Origin: Acidimicrobiia bacterium
GTDB lineage: Bacteria > Actinomycetota > Acidimicrobiia > Spongiisociales > ZC4RG35
Direction: 5' to 3'
Length of the DNA: 8,592 nucleotides
NCBI GenBank assembly: GCA_029865445.1
Contig: JAOUGY010000154.1
Span: 1 to 8,592, forward strand
Both the position numbers and the translations under genes were made by a program. This document shows, in pieces, positions 1 through 5,737 of this stretch (position 1 is the stretch's first letter; the number at the start of each line of letters is the position of its first letter). The notes under the pieces were generated by a model. That model saw only the letters and a program-made list of their open reading frames with translations. It was not told the origin of the DNA and searched no databases.

Positions 1-24
1 GGTCCTGGCCTGAGCCGCTGACAT

Positions 25-62
25 CAGTGAGAGGCCCCGGCGACCGCCGGGGCCTCTCACTG
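25..62. terminator. Perfect 17-bp inverted repeat, probable terminator
   Basis: Positions 25-41 and 46-62 are exact reverse complements (arm CAGTGAGAGGCCCCGGC) around a 4-nt loop GACC. The stem is very GC-rich and lies 27 bp past the stop codon of the minus-strand surface-protein gene. Neither side has a T-run, so it is not a textbook rho-independent terminator. U-less hairpins of this sort are commonly predicted as terminators in actinobacteria. Being symmetric, it could also end a plus-strand gene coming from the left of the window. Confidence 0.65.
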
Positions 63-88
63 CGGAGCTCAGGATCGGGAGGCGCCCA

Positions 89-2044
89 TCACCAAGCTCC
101 AATGCTGTCGTTGTCTGCGGTGGTCTCTTCCGGACGGCGAAGCAGCACGAGGAGTGCGGCGCCGCCGGCCAAGGCAAGGAGACCCAGCAGGGCCGTGGCC
201 TGCATCTCGAACCCGGTGAAGGGCAGCGTGCTGGCCGTGACGGTGGGAACCGTCGTCGACGACGTGGCCGGTGCCATCGAGCTCGACGTCGTCGGAGGCT
301 CGGTTGTCGTGGTCGTCGGCTGTTCGGTCGTGCTCGTGGTCGGCATCGTCGTGACCGTCGTCGGGCTCACTCGCTCAGCGATGATGCCGGCGTCCCAGGT
401 CAGGTCATTCGTGCCATCCACCACCACGATCTCGGAGGTCTCACCGTTCGAGTCGGCGTTCGAGTCGAGAGCAGCGTCGCCGCCACCCTGGCTCGTCCAC
501 GCCTCGTTGACGAGACCCGGCAGATCGGGAAGCTCGAAGCGGACCCGGTAGGTGCCTTCGCACAGGTCGGCGAACAGGTAGTGGCCGGCGTCGTCGGTCA
601 CGGTGGTGGCGACGACGGTTCCGTCGGCATCGAGGAGGTGGACGGTGACTCCCGCCACGAAGTCCTCACCCTCGTCCTGGAGGCCGTTCTTCGGATACAG
701 GTCGATCCAGACGTAGTCACCGATCTGAGCGTCACAGCTCGGTGTGCAACCCTCGACGGTGAACTCGCCGCTGGTCTCGCCAACGAGCACGTACCCGTCC
801 GCAGCCGAGGCCGACCACGTGTATTGGCCGGAGGCCAGCTCGAGGGTGGCGCCTGCACCGTCCACGGTGTAGGGACCGCCAGGACCTTCGACGGTGACAA
901 TTGCGCCACCATCGGGGCCGATCTCGACGAACAGGTCGGTCAGATAGTCGTCACCGCCGCACACGCCGAGCTCGACCGCAACCGAGGCGTGACGGACGGT
1001 GCAGTCCTTCGTGGAGAAGCTTCCACTCGCCGCGCCCTCGAGCACGAATCCATCGTTGGCGATTGCCGACCAGGTGTAGTCACCGGGGCCGAACATGAGC
1101 GATCCGCTCTGAGTCACGACGACCTGACCATCAGGGCCGTCCACCGTGATGATCGACGACCCCGCGGGATCGATCGTGAACCGGACGGGCGTCATGGCGA
1201 CACCGCTGACCTCACGGCACTTGCCGACGTAGATCTCCACGCTGGCGGGCTGGTCGGGAACTGTGGTCGTGGTGGTGGTGTCGCCCGGCTTGACGCACGC
1301 CTCGACATGGGAGATCGCTGCCTGCTGCCCACCGTTGTTGATCGGTGCTACGAGGTCGACAAACGGCCCGTCGTAGATGTAGGCGCCGTTGCCACCCTTG
1401 ACGATGACAGCGACGAGGGTCTGGCCGTCGACCGAAGACACCGTCACCGAGGAGGTGCCGTTGTAGTCGAAGGAGATACCGTCGATGACCTCGTCGGTGC
1501 CGGGAGGATCAGACTTCACTCCCAGGTAGCCGAGGTCGGCGCACTTGGGGTTGCCCGAGATGAACGTACCGGGGTGTGTGGTCGTGGTCGTCTCCTGGAC
1601 CGTGGTGGTGGTCTCTTCCACGGTGGTCGATGTGGTTCCACCGCAGTCGTCGGTGACGGCGACATCGGTCGCCCGCCAATCACCGGCCGGATTCTTGTTG
1701 CCCCAGGGAGCGTCGGCGCGAGCCATCACCGTGACGGTCTGCCCGGCGAATGCCCCGGCGGGAATCTGGCCGTCGAAGCGGTAGCCGTTGGCTTCGCTGA
1801 ACGATCCGGATGTCTGCCAAACGCCATTGACGTAGATCCCGACGTTCACGTTGGATCCCTTGGCGCCGGTCGCCCAAGACGTGGCCTCGAAATCGATGAC
1901 GGGCTCGTACCCATCACATCGGCTCGAAGCGGAGATCTCGGGATGGTGCGCGAACGCACCTGGTGCTGCGATCACCGTGACCGATGTCAACAGCGCTGCG
2001 AAAACGAAGAACGCGGCGGTCCTTCGAAATGCCAGCCCTTTCAT
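89..2044 (-). CDS. LPFTG-anchored multi-domain cell-surface protein with SdrD B-like domain
   Basis: Predicted exported, sortase-anchored wall protein of 651 residues; its ligand or function is not recognisable. The start at 2044 is chosen because the frame then opens with a signal peptide (residues 1-32, MKGLAFRR then a hydrophobic stretch, APGAFA end) and has a GGGAGG ribosome site 5 nt upstream; a longer in-frame start at 2134 has neither. In order: a beta-rich N-terminal domain (about 42-135) with Cys43 and Cys134; a Thr-rich linker (137-157); a second domain (160-251) ending in an ISHVEAC motif; a short Thr linker (255-262); two tandem repeats (267-348 and 353-433) sharing YTWSA...DG.VL.G..SG.F....C; an SdrD B/Cna-B-like domain (about 438-553, IGDYVW.D...NG.QD.GE.); a long Thr/Ser/Pro stretch (558-605); LPFTG at 607-611; a membrane helix (about 614-635); and Arg-Arg with a 15-residue tail. 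LPFTG fits the canonical LPXTG consensus for sortase attachment. No sortase gene lies in the window. The anchoring prediction is strong; an adhesive or structural role is inference. Confidence 0.88.
   Translation of the reverse strand: MKGLAFRRTAAFFVFAALLTSVTVIAAPGAFAHHPEISASSRCDGYEPVIDFEATSWATGAKGSNVNVGIYVNGVWQTSGSFSEANGYRFDGQIPAGAFAGQTVTVMARADAPWGNKNPAGDWRATDVAVTDDCGGTTSTTVEETTTTVQETTTTTHPGTFISGNPKCADLGYLGVKSDPPGTDEVIDGISFDYNGTSSVTVSSVDGQTLVAVIVKGGNGAYIYDGPFVDLVAPINNGGQQAAISHVEACVKPGDTTTTTTVPDQPASVEIYVGKCREVSGVAMTPVRFTIDPAGSSIITVDGPDGQVVVTQSGSLMFGPGDYTWSAIANDGFVLEGAASGSFSTKDCTVRHASVAVELGVCGGDDYLTDLFVEIGPDGGAIVTVEGPGGPYTVDGAGATLELASGQYTWSASAADGYVLVGETSGEFTVEGCTPSCDAQIGDYVWIDLYPKNGLQDEGEDFVAGVTVHLLDADGTVVATTVTDDAGHYLFADLCEGTYRVRFELPDLPGLVNEAWTSQGGGDAALDSNADSNGETSEIVVVDGTNDLTWDAGIIAERVSPTTVTTMPTTSTTEQPTTTTTEPPTTSSSMAPATSSTTVPTVTASTLPFTGFEMQATALLGLLALAGGAALLVLLRRPEETTADNDSIGAW
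746..988 (-). repeat. Surface-protein tandem repeat, copy 2 (residues 353-433)
   Basis: An ~80-residue unit closely following the copy at 1001-1246. The shared pattern is an ASV start, an early Cys, a VDGPDG/VEGPGG turn, then GQYTWSA.AADGYVL.GETSG.F....C. Divergence at the protein level is considerable outside these motifs, so this is an old domain duplication rather than a recent DNA repeat. The two Cys per unit could form an intradomain disulfide. Confidence 0.6.
1001..1246 (-). repeat. Surface-protein tandem repeat, copy 1 (residues 267-348)
   Basis: First of two related units, containing GDYTWSAIANDGFVLEGAAS and a closing Cys348. It follows the short Thr linker. It looks like an Ig-like or carbohydrate-binding beta-sandwich, but I do not recognise a named family. 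Confidence 0.6.
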
Positions 2045-2049
2045 ATCTG

Positions 2050-2055
2050 CCTCCC
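2050..2055 (-). promoter_or_regulatory. Ribosome binding site of the LPFTG surface protein
   Basis: On the minus strand GGGAGG lies 5 nt before the ATG at 2044. It decides the start: the longer reading frame beginning at 2134 has no such site and would put 30 hydrophilic residues before the signal peptide. Confidence 0.7.
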
Positions 2056-2156
2056 GTGTGTTTCCACTGGGGAGGGCCGGTCTCACCACTCGCTCGCCCC
2101 GGTCCAAGGTGGCCGAATAAGGACCGGGGGTCATAGCTTCCCATGTGCCCCGTCGT

Positions 2157-2186
2157 CACTATCTGTGACGCTCAACCACTATTTGT
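2157..2186. repeat. Direct repeat, two 10-bp copies spaced 20 bp (operator-like)
   Basis: CACTATCTGT at 2157-2166 and CACTATTTGT at 2177-2186 differ at one base and are exactly 20 bp apart, about two helical turns. Each copy sits inside an inverted repeat (2154-2170 and 2174-2194). The second copy overlaps the proposed -10 box of the surface-protein promoter on the minus strand. Such an arrangement suits cooperative binding of a dimeric regulator, but that is inference. Confidence 0.4.
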
Positions 2187-2209
2187 AGGTGGTTGGCACC
2201 TAACCTCAA
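2181..2209 (-). promoter_or_regulatory. Candidate sigma70-type promoter of the surface-protein gene
   Basis: On the minus strand TTGAGG (2209-2204) is followed after 16 bp by TACAAA (2187-2182), or after 17 bp by ACAAAT. The first two match the TTGACA/TATAAT consensus at 4 of 6 positions each. Transcription would start near 2174 and leave a leader of roughly 130 nt. The match is modest. Confidence 0.3.
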
Positions 2210-2322
2210 GGACCGTCACCCGCACACCCCGAGTGGCTAGTCACTACTCACGGTGGTATCGGAGATCGGGTTGGCCTGGCCGTGCCGAGGGACTGCCGCG
2301 CTCGAGCGAAGGCCGAGCGACC

Positions 2323-5300
2323 TCAGGGAACGATCGGAGCGAGCCCCAGGGCCCGACCGATGAATGACGCCATCTGGTCACGGAGGACCGGATCGTCGGG
2401 GCAGAAGCGGTCATTGATCGGAGGGTTGCAGCCCACAGTGATCCCCGCCGCCGCCAACGCCTGGATGTCAGCCTCGAACACCGAGTCGTCGTCGTCGACG
2501 AAACGATCGCCGCCGGCAGGCGCAAGATCGAGGGCACGGACCAGGAATCCAGCCATCTGGCCCCGGTTCACGACCTCCGACGGACAGTACAGGTCGCTGG
2601 TCGGAGGGTTGCAGCCGACCGTGATTCCCGCGGCCGCCAGGGCCTCGATGTACCCCTCGTGGACGTCGCCATCGTCGTCGGTGAACGTGCCGCCCACGCC
2701 GAGGTTGTCCACCACGATGGTCCGGGTCGCCATGGCATCCGGACCACCCGGACCCGAGCCAGTGACCGTCACGACATGATCACCTTCCGACTCGCCCACG
2801 GAGTCCCATGTCGCCGACCATCCATCGGCACCGTTCGTGTCGGTCCCCACCAGGACTCCATCCACCTTGAACGACACCTGCTCGACGTTCGAGGCCGCAG
2901 CCACAAGGGTGACCGTGTCGGACACGGTCGCTCCGGCCGCCGGCGACTGGATACTCACCGAGGGATCCGGATTGGCCACGGTCACGGAGTGCGAGTCCGT
3001 TCCGGTTGCGCCGTTGCCATCGGTAGCTACGGCCGCGAGCGTCTTGGAACCTTCCCCAGTATCCAGCGAGTCCCAGGAAATCGACCAGCCATCAGTGCCG
3101 TTCGTATCGGTTCCGATGACCGTTCCGGCCACCTCGAACCGGACGCTCACCACACCGACGTCGTCGGAGGCAACGGCCTGAATGGTGTTGGCGCCGGCCA
3201 CGGTGTCCCCTGCACCGGGGTCGGCGATCAGGACAGAAGGTGCCCCATTGATGGTGCCACTGGCGCCATCGGCGACGAGCGCAAACGGCTGAGGACCCAT
3301 CGGAACGTCGTATCCCCTGACGTCGACTGTCCAGGTCCCGGCCACGGGTGATTGGATGTAAACGTTCTCGACGTTGTTGACACGATCGGCCGAGCCGCCG
3401 GTGGCAGACCATCCGCCGGTGAAGTTGTTCGCTCGGTACACCGTCCCGTTCGGATCGGTGACCACCAGGTCCAGGTCGTTGACGAGGTTGTCGGTCGAGT
3501 TGGTGGCGGCCGGGTAGTCCGACCAGACCAACGTGAGCTTCAGGGGAGATCCGCCCGGAACCGAGAACCGGTATTCGGTTTCGAGCCCCGTCTCCAGTTC
3601 TGCGGAGTCGAACCACAGACGATCGCCATCCACCGCTTCGGCCACATCGACCCTCCCCCATCCCTCGTGCATGTTCGGGATCGGGAAGTCGTTGTCGTCG
3701 GCGCCGTCGTTGTTCTCGTCCGCGAGATCCACGGCGCTGTTGATGAGCATTGCTTTGACAAGCGCAGCGCTCGCGTTGTGTCCTTCCACGTCGTCGAAGT
3801 ACTGGCGCACGATGGCGGCGGCGCCCGACACGAGTGGTGTCGCCATCGAGGTACCGCCGTTGTACTTGTAGTACTCGTCGTATGGGATACCCCATCCCGT
3901 GGTCTGGAAGAAACCGTTCTGGGGGTTGGGTGAACCGTCGTATCCCTCCTGGAAGAGGTCCGAATACGTTGAGAGAATCCACGTGCCGGGTGCTACGACG
4001 TCGGGTTTGATCCGACCATCGATGGTCGGTCCCCGTGAGGAGAACGCCGCCATCTGCTCTTCGTTCCCGGCCATCGAGTCGGTCGACAGCGGCGCCGTGG
4101 AGAATCCCACGTTCGAGTAGGTCCCCGGATCGTTGATCGAGCCGGCCCCGAGACATGTGGCCGGGTCGAGACCGCTGGCGTCGTCGCACGGGAAGCCACC
4201 CGCTCGTACGTTCTCCGATGCACCTACGGAGATGACGTTCTTGGCCGTCGCCGGCGAACCGATCGAACCCAGGTCGACGACGCCGTCGGTGTTGGCGTCA
4301 ACACCGGCGTTACCGGCGGCGACGACGATCGACATGTCGGGGAAATCCCACGTGAAGGCGTCGGCGGCGTTCGAATCGAAGTTGTAGGCGCCGTTGTCGT
4401 CGGTACCCCAGGAGTCGGAATGAACCCTGGCCCCGTCGAGATAGGCCTCGAGAAACAGATCGTAGATGTCGAGCGGGAGACCCCAGAGTTGGTATCCGCT
4501 CCCTGCCCCGCAGCCCGTCAACTCGATGTAGTCCGACACGGATTGGAACACGAGAGATGCGCCCGGAGCGGTACCCCGACCGATCGTCCCGTCACCCGAG
4601 CCGACCGCCGACCCGGCGACGTGGGTCCCATGACCGGTGTCGGGGTCACCCGACCCGTCGGGGAAGGCGTCGTAGCAGCCGGGGACCGACAGTACCGGCC
4701 AGTCGTTGATGGCCGCGATACGTGCAGACGGAATGTCACGGTGGGCGGTGGCGGCTGTGCCTCCCCCCAGACCCGTGTCCGCCACGGCCACGATCTGGCC
4801 GGTTCCGTCGTATCCGGCTGCTTCGGCCGCGGCCGCACCGATGATGACTCCGCCACCCTGATCGTTGCGCGTCTGGCGAGGGGCAAAACCCTCGATGCCG
4901 GCGATGCCCGCCGCGCCCGCCAACCGAAGGATGCTCTGGCGGTCGGCCGACACGAGGCCAAAGCGACCGTCGGACCGAACGACGTCGACACCGGCCTCCC
5001 GAGCGATCGCCGGAAGGTCGGCGTCCGGGTCGAGTTTCACCACGTAGAACCCGCGGAAGGCGTCTGCCCCGGCTACCGAACGAACCTCAACGGGCCGGTC
5101 GACGGCCGACACGGCCGCACCGGCCAGAGCGCCGACCCGAGCGATCGCCGAGTCCGACGCCCTCACTCTGAATCCACGCTCGCCGCTGTAGTCGAGGACC
5201 ACCGCGCCGGCCTGCTCGATCTGTGCGACCGAGCCCACGGGCGTGGGACCATCGAAGGCCACGAAGTACGCGTTCGAGTTCTCGGCTGGGGCGGCCGTGG

Positions 5301-5364
5301 CGGGCACCACGGCGGCAAGCACCGCCATGATCACAGCCGCGACTGTCCCGATGTTCTTTCGCAT
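2323..5364 (-). CDS. Secreted subtilisin-family (S8) serine protease with Ig-like and SLH-like repeats
   Basis: Exported endopeptidase of 1013 residues, probably held on the cell surface. The start at 5364 is chosen because the protein then opens with a clear signal peptide (MRKNIGTV, hydrophobic core, PATAA, cleavage near residue 25); a longer frame from 5484 would add 40 hydrophilic residues. A GAGGGA element lies about 12 nt upstream, which is distant. Residues about 30-160 form a propeptide-like region. The S8 domain spans about 170-580 with all catalytic motifs: Asp196 (VAVADTGLG), His245 (GHGTHVAGS), oxyanion Asn352 (AAGNAG) and Ser506 (GGTSMATP). Residues about 582-700 (LTLVWSDYP, NDLDLVV.DPNG, AGTWTV.V.GY) resemble the beta-sandwich that follows the catalytic domain in Kp43-like proteases. 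Then come two ~90-residue Ig-like repeats (708-798 and 799-887) and two SLH-like repeats (894-948 and 955-1009). SLH modules commonly bind wall polymers; two rather than the usual three are present. Substrate is unknown. It is divergent from the dodecin gene and probably has its own promoter. Confidence 0.93.
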   Translation of the reverse strand: MRKNIGTVAAVIMAVLAAVVPATAAPAENSNAYFVAFDGPTPVGSVAQIEQAGAVVLDYSGERGFRVRASDSAIARVGALAGAAVSAVDRPVEVRSVAGADAFRGFYVVKLDPDADLPAIAREAGVDVVRSDGRFGLVSADRQSILRLAGAAGIAGIEGFAPRQTRNDQGGGVIIGAAAAEAAGYDGTGQIVAVADTGLGGGTAATAHRDIPSARIAAINDWPVLSVPGCYDAFPDGSGDPDTGHGTHVAGSAVGSGDGTIGRGTAPGASLVFQSVSDYIELTGCGAGSGYQLWGLPLDIYDLFLEAYLDGARVHSDSWGTDDNGAYNFDSNAADAFTWDFPDMSIVVAAGNAGVDANTDGVVDLGSIGSPATAKNVISVGASENVRAGGFPCDDASGLDPATCLGAGSINDPGTYSNVGFSTAPLSTDSMAGNEEQMAAFSSRGPTIDGRIKPDVVAPGTWILSTYSDLFQEGYDGSPNPQNGFFQTTGWGIPYDEYYKYNGGTSMATPLVSGAAAIVRQYFDDVEGHNASAALVKAMLINSAVDLADENNDGADDNDFPIPNMHEGWGRVDVAEAVDGDRLWFDSAELETGLETEYRFSVPGGSPLKLTLVWSDYPAATNSTDNLVNDLDLVVTDPNGTVYRANNFTGGWSATGGSADRVNNVENVYIQSPVAGTWTVDVRGYDVPMGPQPFALVADGASGTINGAPSVLIADPGAGDTVAGANTIQAVASDDVGVVSVRFEVAGTVIGTDTNGTDGWSISWDSLDTGEGSKTLAAVATDGNGATGTDSHSVTVANPDPSVSIQSPAAGATVSDTVTLVAAASNVEQVSFKVDGVLVGTDTNGADGWSATWDSVGESEGDHVVTVTGSGPGGPDAMATRTIVVDNLGVGGTFTDDDGDVHEGYIEALAAAGITVGCNPPTSDLYCPSEVVNRGQMAGFLVRALDLAPAGGDRFVDDDDSVFEADIQALAAAGITVGCNPPINDRFCPDDPVLRDQMASFIGRALGLAPIVP
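2341..2502 (-). repeat. SLH-like repeat 2 of the protease (residues 955-1008)
   Basis: FVDDDDSVFEADIQALAAAG then GITVGCNPP, a CPDDPV element and QMASFIGRAL. It matches the SLH pattern (F.D...S....I..LA..GI..G.....F.P...V.R.Q....). It carries a Cys979/Cys988 pair absent from classical Gram-positive SLH modules. Confidence 0.75.
2521..2685 (-). repeat. SLH-like repeat 1 of the protease (residues 894-948)
   Basis: Same unit as the neighbouring copy, offset by 61 residues (183 bp), with IEALAAAGITVGCNPP identical to repeat 2 except for one residue. The corresponding DNA keeps short identical blocks such as CGGAGGGTTGCAGCC. Cys918/Cys927 have the same C-x8-C spacing. Confidence 0.75.
2704..3243 (-). 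repeat. Two tandem Ig-like repeats of the protease (residues 708-887)
   Basis: Copy 1 covers residues 708-798 and copy 2 covers 799-887. Each begins with PSV.I..P..G.TV, has VSVRFEVAG/VSFKVDG.L, then the nearly identical GTDTNG.DGWS..WDS, and ends with a VTV/IVV strand. This is the usual layout of bacterial Ig-like spacer domains that hold a catalytic domain away from its anchor. Confidence 0.75.
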
Positions 5365-5515
5365 GGACGGACTCTGTCCCTCGATTTCGCGCTGACCTAG
5401 TGAGGAATCGTCACTCCATCCGGACTTCTTGAGAGATCTGGGTGATGTCGCCACGCGTGCGCTCACGGCACCTTCGTTGGGCACGGACCCCGCTCATCGG
5501 CGATATCGTCGGGTC
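5365..5515. other. 151-bp divergent intergenic region, protease/dodecin
   Basis: This region must contain the promoters for both the minus-strand protease and the plus-strand dodecin unit. An AGTGA/TCACT stem with a 7-nt loop (5399-5415) is visible. I see no strong sigma70 box pair for the protease. A TATCGT box close to the dodecin start is listed separately. Confidence 0.45.
5504..5509 (+). promoter_or_regulatory. Candidate -10 box of a leaderless dodecin transcript
   Basis: TATCGT (TANNNT type) ends 6 nt before the ATG at 5516, which places the expected transcription start at the A of the start codon. No Shine-Dalgarno sequence is visible in front of this gene. Leaderless transcripts with this geometry are common in actinobacteria. 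No good -35 box at 17-19 bp is seen. Confidence 0.35.
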
Positions 5516-5737
5516 ATGGCACACATCACCAAGACAGTCCGCCTCGGAGGGAGCTCACCGTCGTCCATAGAAGACGCGGTACGAACGGTTCTCGCTCGCG
5601 CCGCCGTCACCATCGACGACATCACCGGTTTCGAGCTCAAGACCGTCCGAGGGACCGTCGACGAGTCCGGCGTTCCAACCTCATTCGATGTCGTGGTCGA
5701 CGTCACCTTCGTCGTGAAGGAGTCGGTGCACGGGTGA
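5516..5737 (+). CDS. Dodecin-like small protein lacking the flavin-stacking Trp
   Basis: A 73-residue protein of dodecin size and pattern. Dodecins form hollow dodecamers that store or buffer flavins or, in one branch, bind calcium. Visible family features are an opening beta strand (ITKTVRLGGSSP), a helix with AVRTVLARAAVTI, then FELKTVRGTVDE and a closing DVVVDVTFVV strand. The start at 5516 fits the family N-terminus; the frame extends upstream to 5429 but would add 29 unrelated residues. The position where flavin-binding dodecins carry a Trp (WFEV or WAEV) is Gly38 here (GFEL). By established knowledge this Trp stacks on the isoalloxazine ring, so flavin binding of the classical type is doubtful; a calcium-dodecin-like role (as proposed for mycobacterial Rv0379) is an alternative. 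Its stop overlaps the start of the downstream hydrolase. Confidence 0.82.
   Translation: MAHITKTVRLGGSSPSSIEDAVRTVLARAAVTIDDITGFELKTVRGTVDESGVPTSFDVVVDVTFVVKESVHG
5717..5722 (+). promoter_or_regulatory. Ribosome binding site for the GTG-started hydrolase
   Basis: AAGGAG inside the 3' end of the dodecin gene, 11 nt before the GTG at 5734. It supports that start, the only plausible one before the conserved MBL N-terminus, and therefore the 4-bp overlap. Confidence 0.6.

Larger units (their letters stand above)
2045..2322. other. 278-bp intergenic region between the two exported-protein genes
   Basis: No convincing gene. It separates two genes of the same (minus) orientation. Its central 60 bp (2154-2209) is locally AT-richer than its surroundings and dense in repeats: inverted repeat CGTCAC/GTGACG (2154-2170, 5-nt loop), inverted repeat AACCAC/GTGGTT (2174-2194, 9-nt loop), an alternative AGGTG/CACCT stem (2187-2201), and a 10-bp direct repeat described separately. 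The protease-proximal part (2250-2322) holds a CGCTCG/CGAGCG stem (2300-2320 region) but no clear terminator. Confidence 0.5.

Noticed and set aside
1..21. Possible last six codons and stop of a plus-strand gene entering from the left
   Set aside because: A TGA in frame 1 at 19-21 just before the hairpin is suggestive, but six codons cannot be assessed and another frame stays open past the hairpin.
258..1290. Simple-sequence (microsatellite-like) tracts rich in GGT/GTC on the plus strand
   Set aside because: They are the complement of Thr-rich linker codons in the surface protein. The codons are mixed (ACC, ACG, ACA, ACT), so this is a protein-level linker rather than a phase-variable DNA tract.
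581..2188. 535-codon open frame on the plus strand opposite the surface protein
   Set aside because: It is Arg/Asp/Gly-rich with no recognisable domain. Long antisense frames are expected in GC-rich genes with biased third positions. The minus strand has a signal peptide, ribosome site and LPFTG anchor.
4420..5400. 326-codon plus-strand frame opposite the protease N-terminal half
   Set aside because: It is a shadow of the S8 protease, whose catalytic motifs lie on the minus strand.
2153..5415. Shared 8-mer AGTGACGA (minus strand) upstream of both the surface protein (2153-2160) and the protease (5408-5415)
   Set aside because: An 8-bp match between two regions of this size is expected by chance, and the distances to the start codons differ.
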